This document shows, piece after piece, positions 26,235-34,567 of a stretch of 64,000 nt of DNA (the stretch's first letter is position 1; every line of letters starts with the position of its first letter). The DNA comes from Tropicimonas aquimaris. Its GTDB lineage: Bacteria; Pseudomonadota; Alphaproteobacteria; Rhodobacterales; Rhodobacteraceae. Location of the stretch: positions 558,001 to 622,000 of the forward strand of contig NZ_JBHTJT010000008.1 of the NCBI RefSeq assembly GCF_042676185.1, written 5' to 3'. The notes under the pieces are model-generated. The model saw nothing but the letters and a program-made list of their open reading frames with translations. It did no database searches and had not been told where the DNA came from. Made by a program: the position numbers and the translations under genes.

Positions 26235-26578
26235 GCGTGCTGCAACCGGATCTCACCCGCAAGCTGACGCTGGAGACGCTGGAGCGGACGCCCGATGGCG
26301 CCGGGGGCTTCGAGGAAAGCTGGACGGTGCTTGGGACGCTCTGGGCCGAGGTGAAGGCCGGGACGGGCAAGGAGACGGAGGAGGAGTTCCTGACGCTCTC
26401 CAGCGTGCCCTACCGCATCACCGTCCGCTCGGCGGCGCCCGGCGCACCGAGCCGGCCGAAGCCGGACCAGAGGTTCCGGGAGGGCGCCCGGGTGTTCCGG
26501 ATCCTTGCCGTGGCCGACGCCGATGCGAGGGGACGTTTCCTCAGTTGCTTCACCCGTGAAGAGGAGGTGTCGGCATGA
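26231..26578 (+). CDS. GTA g7, head closure (head-tail stopper) protein
   Basis: 115 residues. It resembles SPP1 gp16-type head closure proteins: LTLETLERTPDGAGGFEESW, an AEVKAGTGKE strand, then VPYRITVRSAAPG and the FRILAVADADARGRFLSC ending. It seals the DNA channel after packaging. ATGA overlaps join it to both g6 and g8, so the three connector proteins are translated as a coupled set. Confidence 0.88.
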   Translation: MSVLQPDLTRKLTLETLERTPDGAGGFEESWTVLGTLWAEVKAGTGKETEEEFLTLSSVPYRITVRSAAPGAPSRPKPDQRFREGARVFRILAVADADARGRFLSCFTREEEVSA

Positions 26579-26985
26579 GTTATGGCACGGCTGCTGCGCT
26601 GCAATCGGCGCTCTACCAGCACCTGCTGGCGGATGCGGGCGTTTCGGCGCTGGTCGGCAGCGACGTCTACGACGCGGTTCCCTCGGGCACCGTTCCCTTG
26701 CTTTACGTGAGTTTCGGCCATGAGACGGTGCTTCCGGCGGGCGACAAGACCGGCAACGGGGCGCGGCATCGGTTCACCGTCAGCGTGGTGAGCGAGAGCG
26801 GCGGATTTCTCGGGGCCAAGGCCGTTGCGGTGGCGATCTCGGACGCGCTTGACGGCGCGCCGCCTGCGCTGACGCGGGGGCGGATCGCGTACATGCGGTT
26901 CCTCAAGGCCGAGGCCCGGCGCGTGGGGTCCGGCGCCAAGCGACGCATCGACCTGCGCTACGAGGCGCGGGTCGAGGACGAATGA
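26575..26985 (+). CDS. GTA g8, DUF3168 tail terminator protein
   Basis: 136 residues of the DUF3168 family, which includes tail terminator/completion proteins. Key blocks are the N-terminal ALQSALYQHLLADAGVSALVG, the LLYVSFGHETVLP strand and the C-terminal RRIDLRYEARVED. It caps the tail tube at the head side. It overlaps g7 by four bases and is followed 36 bases later by the tail tube gene. Confidence 0.9.
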   Translation: MSYGTAAALQSALYQHLLADAGVSALVGSDVYDAVPSGTVPLLYVSFGHETVLPAGDKTGNGARHRFTVSVVSESGGFLGAKAVAVAISDALDGAPPALTRGRIAYMRFLKAEARRVGSGAKRRIDLRYEARVEDE

Positions 26986-27021
26986 CATCCAACAACCTGA
27001 ACACGACAACGGAGAACGGCC

Positions 27022-27435
27022 ATGGGCGCACAATCCGGCAAGGATCTTCTGATCAAAATCGACATGACTGGCGGTGGCCAGTTCCAGACCGCGGCGGGCC
27101 TGCGGGCGACACGGATCAGTTTCAACGCGGAGACGATCGACATCACGTCGCTGGAGAGCCAGGGCGGCTGGCGCGAGCTGATGGCGGGCGCCGGGGTGCG
27201 CAGCGCGTCAATCAGTGGCTCGGGCGTTTTCAAGGACGCGCAGACCGACGAGCGGGCGCGGGAGGCGTTCTTTGCCGCCGAGACGCCGATGTTCCAGGTT
27301 ATCATTCCCGACTTCGGCACGGTGGAGGGGGCGTTCCAGATCACCTCGCTGGAGTATTCCGGCAGCCATGACGGCGAGGCCACCTACGAGATGTCGCTGG
27401 GTTCGGCCGGGGCGCTGCTGTTCTCGGCGATCTGA
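27022..27435 (+). CDS. GTA g9, major tail (tube) protein, TP901-1 family
   Basis: 137 residues. GAQSGKDLLIKIDMTGGGQFQTA and TRISFNAETIDITSLES are typical of TP901-1-type tail tube proteins, followed by SGSGVFKD and the C-terminal IPDFGTVEGAFQITSLEYSG. It stacks as hexamer rings around the tape measure. Start supported by ACGGAGAACGGCC. It is separated by 36 and 3 bases from g8 and g10. Confidence 0.94.
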   Translation: MGAQSGKDLLIKIDMTGGGQFQTAAGLRATRISFNAETIDITSLESQGGWRELMAGAGVRSASISGSGVFKDAQTDERAREAFFAAETPMFQVIIPDFGTVEGAFQITSLEYSGSHDGEATYEMSLGSAGALLFSAI

Positions 27436-27438
27436 TCC

Positions 27439-27762
27439 ATGGCGAACCCGTGGACGGGGGAGGTGACGCTTCACCTCGACGGCGAGCCGCATGTCTGCAA
27501 GCTGACGCTTGGCGCCCTTGCGGAGCTTGAGGCGGGGCTTGCGGAAGGCTCGCTGATCGACCTGGTCGAGCGCTTCGAGGCGGGGCGGTTCTCGGCCCGC
27601 GATGTGCTTGCGCTGGTGGTCGCCGGCCTGCGCGGCGGCGGCTGGGGCGGGACCGTGGCCGATCTGTTGACGGTCGAGGTCGCCGGCGGCGCGACGGAGG
27701 CGGCGAAGGTGGCGGCGCAATTGCTGGCCCGGGCCTTCTCCCTGCCGGACAGTCAGGGCTGA
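27439..27762 (+). CDS. GTA g10, tail assembly chaperone-type protein (GTA family protein)
   Basis: 107 residues. It starts MANPWTGEVTLHLDGEPHVC, and KLTLGALAELEAGLAEGSL is the recognisable core of the GTA g10 family. Its place between tube and tape measure matches gpG-type tail assembly chaperones, which coat the tape measure during assembly. It sits three bases after g9, and g10.1 starts 4 bases after its stop. Confidence 0.85.
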   Translation: MANPWTGEVTLHLDGEPHVCKLTLGALAELEAGLAEGSLIDLVERFEAGRFSARDVLALVVAGLRGGGWGGTVADLLTVEVAGGATEAAKVAAQLLARAFSLPDSQG

Positions 27763-27766
27763 GCGC

Positions 27767-27964
27767 ATGGACTGGGCTGGCCTGATGCGGCTCGGGCTGT
27801 GCCAGCTCGGGCTCGCGCCGGAGGCCTTCTGGAGGCTGACCCCGGTGGAACTGATGGTGATGCTGGGGGCGGACGCCACCCAGGCACCGTTGACGCGTGC
27901 GCGGCTCGACGAGCTGGCGCGCGCCTATCCCGACACATGGAAAGGGGGCGGCGATGGCGCTTGA
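27767..27964 (+). CDS. GTA g10.1, small tail assembly protein (rcc01693-like)
   Basis: 65 residues. DWAGLMRLGLCQLGLAPEAFWRLTP followed by ELMVMLG is the conserved core of the small proteins located at this place in GTA clusters, likely the gpGT-like partner of the tail chaperone. Its end overlaps the start of g11 by 11 bases. Easily missed because of its size. Confidence 0.85.
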   Translation: MDWAGLMRLGLCQLGLAPEAFWRLTPVELMVMLGADATQAPLTRARLDELARAYPDTWKGGGDGA

Positions 27965-28616
27965 CCCGGATGACGTGGAGGCCCTCGACACGCAGATCGA
28001 GGCGCTGGAAAGCACCTTGAACGGCGCCGGCTCGCTGGTGGCTGTCTTTGGTGGCGAGCTGCAGAAGATGCAGCAAAACATGGCGAGCACAAGCGCGAGC
28101 GTCGGCACGTTGTCGTCGAGCATTGGCGGCGGGTTGCGGCGGGCGTTCGACGGGTTGGTGTTCGACGGCTTGAAGGCCTCGGACGCCCTCCAGCTCGTTG
28201 CGCAGTCGATCGTGAACGCGCCCTACTCGGCCGCGATCAAGCCGGTGACGAGCCAGGTGAGCGACATGATCGCCTCGGGCATCGCCGGGGTCGGTGCGGC
28301 CGCCTTCGCCAATGGCGCGAGCTTCACGCAAGGGCGGGTGATGCCGTTTGCCAGGGGCGGTGTCGTGACCGCGCCCACGACCTTTCCGATGCGCGGCGGC
28401 ACCGGGCTGATGGGTGAGGCGGGGCCTGAGGCGATCATGCCGTTGACCCGCGGTGCGGACGGCAAGCTTGGCGTCAAGGCAGACGGGAGCAGTGCGCGGT
28501 CGGTGCAGGTCGTCATGAATATTTCCACGCCGGACGCGGAGGGCTTTCGCAAGAGCCAGACGCAGATCGCGGCCCAGGTCGGCCGAATGCTCGGTCGCGG
28601 CCAGCGCAACCGGTGA
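27954..28616 (+). CDS. GTA g11, tail tape measure protein
   Basis: 220 residues, short for a tape measure and consistent with the short GTA tail. Residues 1-60 contain coiled-coil heptads (ALDTQIEALESTLNGAG), and a hydrophobic glycine-rich stretch (about 95-125, MIASGIAGVGAAAFANGASF) resembles the membrane-active part. FARGGVVTAPTTFPMRGG and GLMGEAGPEAIMPLTRG are the usual C-terminal tape measure motifs. ATG 27954 lies within the end of g10.1. Confidence 0.92.
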   Translation: MALDPDDVEALDTQIEALESTLNGAGSLVAVFGGELQKMQQNMASTSASVGTLSSSIGGGLRRAFDGLVFDGLKASDALQLVAQSIVNAPYSAAIKPVTSQVSDMIASGIAGVGAAAFANGASFTQGRVMPFARGGVVTAPTTFPMRGGTGLMGEAGPEAIMPLTRGADGKLGVKADGSSARSVQVVMNISTPDAEGFRKSQTQIAAQVGRMLGRGQRNR

Positions 28617-28637
28617 GGCAATCGAGGAGTATCGGAC

Positions 28638-29270
28638 ATGGGGTTTCACGAGGTCAGGTTTCCGGCGGCCTTGAGCTTTGGCTCGATCGGCGGGCCGGAG
28701 CGGCGCACCGAGATCGTCACGCTTGCCAACGGGTTCGAGGAGCGCAACACGCCCTGGGCGCATTCCCGTCGGCGCTATGATGCGGGCGTCGGGGTGCGGT
28801 CGCTGGACGATCTGCAGCTGCTGATCGCCTTCTTCGAGGGCCGGAGTGGGCAGTTGCACGGGTTTCGCTGGAAGGACTGGACGGACTTCAAGTCCTGCGC
28901 TCCGTCCCTCGAGGTGAGCGCGACGGACCAGATACTGGGTGAGGGCGACGGAGTGGCGACCGAGTTCCAACTGTGCCGGCGTTATCTGTCGGGCGGCTCG
29001 GAATACGTCCGCCCGATCCGAAAGCCCGTGGCTGGCACGGTGCGCATGGCCGTCGATGGTGCGGTGCAGAGTTCGAACAGTGCCTGGAGCGTCGATTCAA
29101 CGACCGGGATCGTGACCTTTGCGACGGCGCCTGCAATCGGGGCCAGCGTGACGGCCGGGTTCGAGTTCGACGTGCCGGTCCGGTTCGACACCGAGTCCAT
29201 CCGGATCTCGGCGGTGGGATTCGAAGCCGGGGAGATCCCGGATGTGCCGGTCGTCGAGGTGCGGGTCTGA
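28638..29270 (+). CDS. GTA g12, distal tail protein (DUF2460)
   Basis: 210 residues. FHEVRFPAALSFGSIGGPERRTEIVT and ERNTPWAHSRRRYDAGVGVRSL followed by DDLQLLIAFFEGR are clear DUF2460 signatures, and GFRWKDWTDFKSC closes the N-terminal domain. It forms the ring joining the tail tube to the baseplate hub. The stop overlaps g13's start (TGATG). Confidence 0.94.
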   Translation: MGFHEVRFPAALSFGSIGGPERRTEIVTLANGFEERNTPWAHSRRRYDAGVGVRSLDDLQLLIAFFEGRSGQLHGFRWKDWTDFKSCAPSLEVSATDQILGEGDGVATEFQLCRRYLSGGSEYVRPIRKPVAGTVRMAVDGAVQSSNSAWSVDSTTGIVTFATAPAIGASVTAGFEFDVPVRFDTESIRISAVGFEAGEIPDVPVVEVRV

Positions 29271-30169
29271 TGGCGGTTTTCAGTGCTTCGGGCCAGCGTC
29301 TGCTGGAGCATCTCGCGAGCGGCTGCACGACGGTGTGTCGCTGCTGGCTGGTCGTTCGAAAGGATGGAAAACAGCTGGGGTTCACCGACCACGACGTCGA
29401 CGTCGTGCTCGACGGCATGACATTTGCTGCAGCCTCCGGATTTACCGCCTCGGCGCTCGAGCAGACGACCGGGCTGGCGGTGAACAACACCGAGGCCGTG
29501 GGCGCGCTGAGCGGGGCGGCAATCACCGAGGATGACATCGGTGCGGGGCGTTACGACGGCGCGACGGTGACCTCATGGCTGGTGAACTGGAAGGATACGG
29601 AGGACCGCATGGTCCAGTTTGCGGGAAGTCTCGGCGAGGTCACCCGGTCGGGCGATCTGTTCAAGGCGGAGCTTCGCGGTGTGACGGAGGGGCTGAACCA
29701 GCCGCAGGGGAATGTCTATCAAGCCACCTGTTCTGCCGTGCTCGGTGATGTCCGGTGTGGTTTCGACACTGACGCTCCGGGCTTTGCGCTCGAAGCCATC
29801 GTGCTCTCAATCTCGGGTGGCACGGTGCTCACGCTTCCGGATGCCGGCGAGCATGAAGACCGCTGGTTCGAACGGGGCCGGCTTGTCGTCCAGGACGGGG
29901 TCGCCAGCGGGCTGGTTGGGCTGGTCAAGCGAGACCGGCTCGGGGATGGCGCGCGGGTGGTGGAGCTTTGGCAGGCGTTGCCTTCGGATTTTGCGGTCGG
30001 AGACACGGTCCGGCTGGAGGCGGGCTGCGACAAGCGGGCGTCGACCTGTCGAGAGAAATTCGGTAATTTCATGAACTTTCGCGGCTTTCCGCATATTCCG
30101 GGTGAGGACTGGCTCACCGCATATCCGAAGCAGGATGACGACAACGATGGAGGAAGCCTCAATGGTTGA
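29270..30169 (+). CDS. GTA g13, baseplate hub protein (DUF2163/BR0599), probable Fe-S cluster site
   Basis: 299 residues. The N-terminal DUF2163 domain (about 1-165) includes CRCWLVVRKDGKQLGFTDHD and SALEQTTGLAVNNTEAVGAL. The C-terminal BR0599-type part (about 200-290) ends FGNFMNFRGFPHIPGEDWL. Four cysteines, C154, C163, C253 and C260, are arranged as in the RcGTA hub, where an iron-sulfur cluster was seen in the particle structure; the cluster here is inferred. The gene overlaps g12 by one base and g14 by eight. Confidence 0.93.
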   Translation: MAVFSASGQRLLEHLASGCTTVCRCWLVVRKDGKQLGFTDHDVDVVLDGMTFAAASGFTASALEQTTGLAVNNTEAVGALSGAAITEDDIGAGRYDGATVTSWLVNWKDTEDRMVQFAGSLGEVTRSGDLFKAELRGVTEGLNQPQGNVYQATCSAVLGDVRCGFDTDAPGFALEAIVLSISGGTVLTLPDAGEHEDRWFERGRLVVQDGVASGLVGLVKRDRLGDGARVVELWQALPSDFAVGDTVRLEAGCDKRASTCREKFGNFMNFRGFPHIPGEDWLTAYPKQDDDNDGGSLNG

Positions 30170-30641
30170 CCCCCAAGCGATGTCGGTTGCGGCCGTCGAG
30201 GACAGGGCCCGCATTGTCGGCCTGGCACGCGGATGGATCGGGACGCCCTATCGCCATCAGGCCTCGGTGAAGGGCGCGGGTGCCGATTGCCTCGGGCTTG
30301 TCCGAGGGGTGTGGCGGGAGCTTTTCGGTGAGGAGCCGGAAGCCGTACCCGGTTACACGCAGGACTGGTCGGAGGCAGCCTGTGACGAGCGGCTCTGGCG
30401 GGCAGCAGAGCGGCACCTCGTCCGTCTCGAGCTTCCTCGTGCACCAGGGCCCGGTGAGGTTGTGCTGTTCCGGATGCGCGCGGCCGGTGTTGCGAAGCAT
30501 CTTGGCATCGTCGCCGAGCGGGATGGCCGGCCAAGTTTCATTCACGCCTACAGCGGTCACAGCGTGCTGGAATCCGCGCTCTCCGATCCCTGGAGGAAGC
30601 GCATCGTGGCGCGTTTCGCATTTCCGCAAGGAGTTCGATGA
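30162..30641 (+). CDS. GTA g14, NlpC/P60 cell-wall peptidase
   Basis: 159 residues. The papain-like NlpC/P60 triad is visible: C43 in GAGADCLGLVRG, H113 in AKHLGIV and H128 in FIHAYSG. The enzyme rides in the tail and opens the peptidoglycan of recipient cells. The ATG at 30162 follows GGAGGAAG; an earlier in-frame ATG (30102) would overlap g13 further. The stop overlaps the start of g15 (ATGATG...TGA). Confidence 0.92.
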   Translation: MVDPQAMSVAAVEDRARIVGLARGWIGTPYRHQASVKGAGADCLGLVRGVWRELFGEEPEAVPGYTQDWSEAACDERLWRAAERHLVRLELPRAPGPGEVVLFRMRAAGVAKHLGIVAERDGRPSFIHAYSGHSVLESALSDPWRKRIVARFAFPQGVR

Positions 30642-33600
30642 TGGCAACACTTGTACTTGCGGCGGCCGGCGCGGCGATTGGCGGCGCGGTCGGCGGCACG
30701 GCTTTCGGGATCTCCACCGCTGTCATCGGGCGTGCCGTCGGTGCGACGCTTGGCAGGGTGATCGATCAGCGGCTGATGGGCGGGGGCAGCGAGGTCATCG
30801 AGACCGGCCGGCTGGAGCGCTTCCGGCTGACGGGTGCGAGTGAAGGGACGGCGATCAACCAGGTCTACGGGCGCATGCGCCTTGGCGGACAGGTCATCTG
30901 GTCCTCGAAATTCCTCGAGAAGTCCAAGACGAGCACCGTGCGCGGGAAGGGCGGTGGCGGCGGGACGACGACCAAAAGCTACCGATACTCCGTCAGCCTC
31001 GCGATTGCGCTCTGTGAGGGCGAGATCCTGCGCGTGGGGCGTATCTGGGCCGATGGGGTCGAACTTGACCGCGACGGACTGAACATGCGGTTCTATTCCG
31101 GGACCGAAGACCAGCTGCCGGACCCGAAGATCGAGGCGGTGGAGGGCACCGAGAATGCGCCTGCCTACCGCGGGCTGGCATATGTCGTTTTCGAGGATCT
31201 CCAGCTCGACGCCTTTGGCAATCGCGTGCCGCAGTTCTCCTTCGAGGTGATCCGGGCGACCGATTCCGCCCATGTGCCGGAGGAGGCACGGAGTCTGTCG
31301 GAGATGATCGGTGCGGTGGCGATGATCCCGGGCACCGGGGAATATGCGCTGGCGACCACGCCGGTCGAGTATTCCAACGGGATCGGCTGGAAAACTTCTG
31401 CGAACGTCAATTCTCCGAGCGGCAAGACGGACTTTGCGACCTCGCTGGAGCACCTGACCGAGGAACTGCCGGAGTGCAGTTCCGTTTCATTCGTGGTTTC
31501 CTGGTTCGGGGACGATCTGCGCTGTGGGTCCTGCCGGATCCGGCCGAAGGTCGAGCAGACGGAGGTTGACGGGAACCGGATGCCGTGGCGGGTCAGCGGA
31601 CTTCAGCGGGCGGATGCGGGGACGGTGCCGAAGCAGGACGGGCGGGCCGTTTATGGTGGCACGCCGACCGACCAGTCCGTGATCGAGGCGATCCGTGCTC
31701 TGAAGGCCGCCGGCAGGGAGGTGCTGTTCTATCCGTTCATCCTGATGGAGCAGATGGGGGACAATGCGCTCCCCGATCCCTGGTCGGGCGGCACCGGTCA
31801 GAGCGTGCTGCCCTGGCGCGGCCGGATCACGACCTCGCTGGCTCCGGGACTGCCGGGCAGCCCGGACGGAACGGCCGTGGCCACGGACGAGGTGCTCGAG
31901 TTCTTCGGCGAGGCGACAGTGACAGATTTTGCGCCCGGTTCGTCGACGGTGGACCTGATCGGCCCGCAGGAATGGTCTTTCCGGCGGTTCATCCTGCATT
32001 ACGCGCATCTCTGTGCGCTGGCGGGCGGGGTGGATGCGTTCTGCATCGGGTCTGAGATGCGCAGCCTGACCCGAATTCGCGGCGAGGAGGGAAGCTTCCC
32101 GGCCGTGGCGGAGCTGCGGCGGCTTGCGGCTGACGTGCGGACTATCCTCGGGGCGGAAACAAAGATCAGCTATGCCGCTGATTGGAGTGAGTATTTCGGA
32201 TATCAGCCGCAGGACGGGACGGGGGACGTCTACTTCCACCTCGATCCGCTCTGGGCGGATCCGGATATCGACTTCATCGGGATCGACAATTACATGCCGC
32301 TGTCCGACTGGCGCGACGGACCGGACCATGCAGATGTCGACTGGCAGTCGATCTATGATGTTGGCTACCTGCGCAGCAACATCGCCGGCGGCGAAGGGTA
32401 TGACTGGTACTATGCCGACGAGGCCGGGAGAGACGCTCAGGACCGGGTGCCGATCGCCGATGGGGCGCATGGCGAGCCCTGGGTGTTCCGTTACAAGGAC
32501 ATCCTGAACTGGTGGAAGAACCGGCACCACGAGCGCATCGGGGGCGTCCGCCAGAATGGTCCGACCGATTGGGAGCCGGAGAGCAAGCCGATCTGGTTCA
32601 CCGAACTCGGTTGCGCCGCGATCGACAAAGGCACCAACGAGCCGAACAAGTTCGTCGATCCCAAGTCGTCGGAGTCGACCGTGCCGCATTATTCGAGTGG
32701 CACCCGGGATGACCTGATCCAGGCGCAATATTTGCGGGCGATGCATCTTTATTGGCGGGAGGCTGGGAACAACCCGGTTTCGTCCCTATACGGCGGGCCG
32801 ATGGTGGACATGGACCGGGCCCATGTCTGGGCATGGGATGCGCGCCCGTTCCCGAGTTTTCCCGCCAACGATACGCTTTGGCAGGATGGCGAGAACTATG
32901 TCACCGGCCATTGGCTGAACTGGCGGACCAGTTCCGAGACGCTTGCCGCGGTCGTGTCGGAGATCTGCGCCCGTTCCGGGGTCGGGCACGTCGATGTCTC
33001 GTCGCTGCACGGGATCGTGCATGGCTATGCCATCGAGGAGGTGGCCGGGGCGCGATCCGCGATCCAGCCGTTGATGCTGGCGCACGGGTTCGATGCGAGC
33101 GAGCACGAGGGACACTTGCATTTCCGGACCCGCACGGGGCGCGTCGATCTGGATCTCGATCCGGAGTGGTTGGCCTACACATCCGAACTCGAGGGACGGG
33201 TGGAGAAGGTCCGGGCGCCGGAGGCCGAGATGTCAGGGCGTGTACGCCTGAATTACGTGCAGGCGGCGGGTGATTTCGACACTCGGGCGGCGGAGGCCGT
33301 GTTCCCGGACGAGACGGATGCTGTCGTGTCGACCTCCGAGCTGCCGATGTCTCTCTCCGGGGCGGAGGCGCAGAGGGTCGTGGAGAGGTGGCTCGCGGAG
33401 GCGCGCGTCGCCAGGGAGACGGTTCGGCTGGAGCTGCCGCCCTCCCGGCGCGACGTGGTTGCGGGAGATGTCATCCGTATCACGGGCGACGGCAATGAGA
33501 TGCTGTATCGTGTCGACCGAGTAGAGGCGGGCGAGGCCCTGAGTCTCGAAGCGGTGCGGGTGGAGCCCGGGGTCTATCGCCCGGCGGCGGATGTGGCTGA

Positions 33601-34567
33601 AGGACTTCGGCTGAAACCCTATCTGGCGCCCATGCCGGTCTACCCCGTCCTGATGGATCTTCCGCTCCTGACCGGTAGCGAGGATCCCGTGGCGCCCTAT
33701 CTTGCCGTGACGGCGCGACCATGGCCGGGAAGTGTTGCGCTGTATTCTTCGAGCGAGGATGACGGGTACGAGCTGAACAGCGTGGTCGAGAGCCGCGCCA
33801 CTATCGGCATCACGGAGAGCATTCTGCCGCGGGCCGAGCCGGGGGTCCTCGACCGAGGGGCTGGCTTGCGCGTGCGGTTCGGATCGGGACTGTTGTCGTC
33901 GATCACCGAGACCGCGCTGCTGAACGGAGGCAACGTGGCCGCGATCGGGGATGCCGGTGGGGCGAACTGGGAGGTGTTCCAGTTCGCCGAGGCGACACTG
34001 GTCGATACCGACACCTACGAGCTTGGCCTGCGCTTGCGTGGGCAGGTGGGCACAGATGGGGTGATGCCAGCGGAGTGGCCGGTCGGCAGTCTCGTCGTGT
34101 TGCTCGACGGGGCGCCGCGGCAGATCGAGATGGCGGATGCGCTGCGCGGGCTCGAGCGGCACTACCGGGTCGGGCCGGCCTCGCAATCCTACGACGGCAC
34201 CTCGTACACCCACATGGTCGAGGCCTTCGACGGGGTGGGGCTGCGGCCCTACAGGCCGGCGCATCTTCGGGTCTCGACGGATGCCGACGGCACCAAGCGC
34301 TTCACCTGGGTACGGCGAACCCGAACAGACGGAGACAGCTGGCAGGCCTACGAGGTGCCTCTGGGCGAGGAGCGGGAGCTTTACCTGCTCAGGGTCGAGG
34401 CGGGCGGCGTCGTCCTCAGGGAAGAAACCGTCGGGACCTCCAACTGGAGCTACAGCGCCGCGCAACGCGCGCTCGATGGAAGCGACGGGGGCTTCACGCT
34501 CAGCGTCGCGCAGATTTCCGACCGTTTCGGAGCCGGACCTTTCAGGAGTCTTGAGATCAATGACTGA
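30638..34567 (+). CDS. GTA g15, host-specificity / megatron tail protein with GTA TIM-barrel-like domain
   Basis: 1309 residues, the largest GTA protein. It starts with a hydrophobic glycine/alanine-rich helix (2-35) that may insert in membranes. Next are hub-like domains, then a TIM-barrel-like, glycosidase-related domain (about 430-730) with HLDPLWADPDIDFIGIDNYM and KPIWFTELGCAAID, the latter carrying a glutamate where glycoside hydrolases have a catalytic one. A phage-tail_3-type domain (about 790-1000) and a C-terminal beta-rich region follow. It reaches the cell surface through the baseplate and probably binds or trims the capsule. It overlaps g14 by four bases and the next gene by eight. 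Confidence 0.95.
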   Translation: MMATLVLAAAGAAIGGAVGGTAFGISTAVIGRAVGATLGRVIDQRLMGGGSEVIETGRLERFRLTGASEGTAINQVYGRMRLGGQVIWSSKFLEKSKTSTVRGKGGGGGTTTKSYRYSVSLAIALCEGEILRVGRIWADGVELDRDGLNMRFYSGTEDQLPDPKIEAVEGTENAPAYRGLAYVVFEDLQLDAFGNRVPQFSFEVIRATDSAHVPEEARSLSEMIGAVAMIPGTGEYALATTPVEYSNGIGWKTSANVNSPSGKTDFATSLEHLTEELPECSSVSFVVSWFGDDLRCGSCRIRPKVEQTEVDGNRMPWRVSGLQRADAGTVPKQDGRAVYGGTPTDQSVIEAIRALKAAGREVLFYPFILMEQMGDNALPDPWSGGTGQSVLPWRGRITTSLAPGLPGSPDGTAVATDEVLEFFGEATVTDFAPGSSTVDLIGPQEWSFRRFILHYAHLCALAGGVDAFCIGSEMRSLTRIRGEEGSFPAVAELRRLAADVRTILGAETKISYAADWSEYFGYQPQDGTGDVYFHLDPLWADPDIDFIGIDNYMPLSDWRDGPDHADVDWQSIYDVGYLRSNIAGGEGYDWYYADEAGRDAQDRVPIADGAHGEPWVFRYKDILNWWKNRHHERIGGVRQNGPTDWEPESKPIWFTELGCAAIDKGTNEPNKFVDPKSSESTVPHYSSGTRDDLIQAQYLRAMHLYWREAGNNPVSSLYGGPMVDMDRAHVWAWDARPFPSFPANDTLWQDGENYVTGHWLNWRTSSETLAAVVSEICARSGVGHVDVSSLHGIVHGYAIEEVAGARSAIQPLMLAHGFDASEHEGHLHFRTRTGRVDLDLDPEWLAYTSELEGRVEKVRAPEAEMSGRVRLNYVQAAGDFDTRAAEAVFPDETDAVVSTSELPMSLSGAEAQRVVERWLAEARVARETVRLELPPSRRDVVAGDVIRITGDGNEMLYRVDRVEAGEALSLEAVRVEPGVYRPAADVAEGLRLKPYLAPMPVYPVLMDLPLLTGSEDPVAPYLAVTARPWPGSVALYSSSEDDGYELNSVVESRATIGITESILPRAEPGVLDRGAGLRVRFGSGLLSSITETALLNGGNVAAIGDAGGANWEVFQFAEATLVDTDTYELGLRLRGQVGTDGVMPAEWPVGSLVVLLDGAPRQIEMADALRGLERHYRVGPASQSYDGTSYTHMVEAFDGVGLRPYRPAHLRVSTDADGTKRFTWVRRTRTDGDSWQAYEVPLGEERELYLLRVEAGGVVLREETVGTSNWSYSAAQRALDGSDGGFTLSVAQISDRFGAGPFRSLEIND

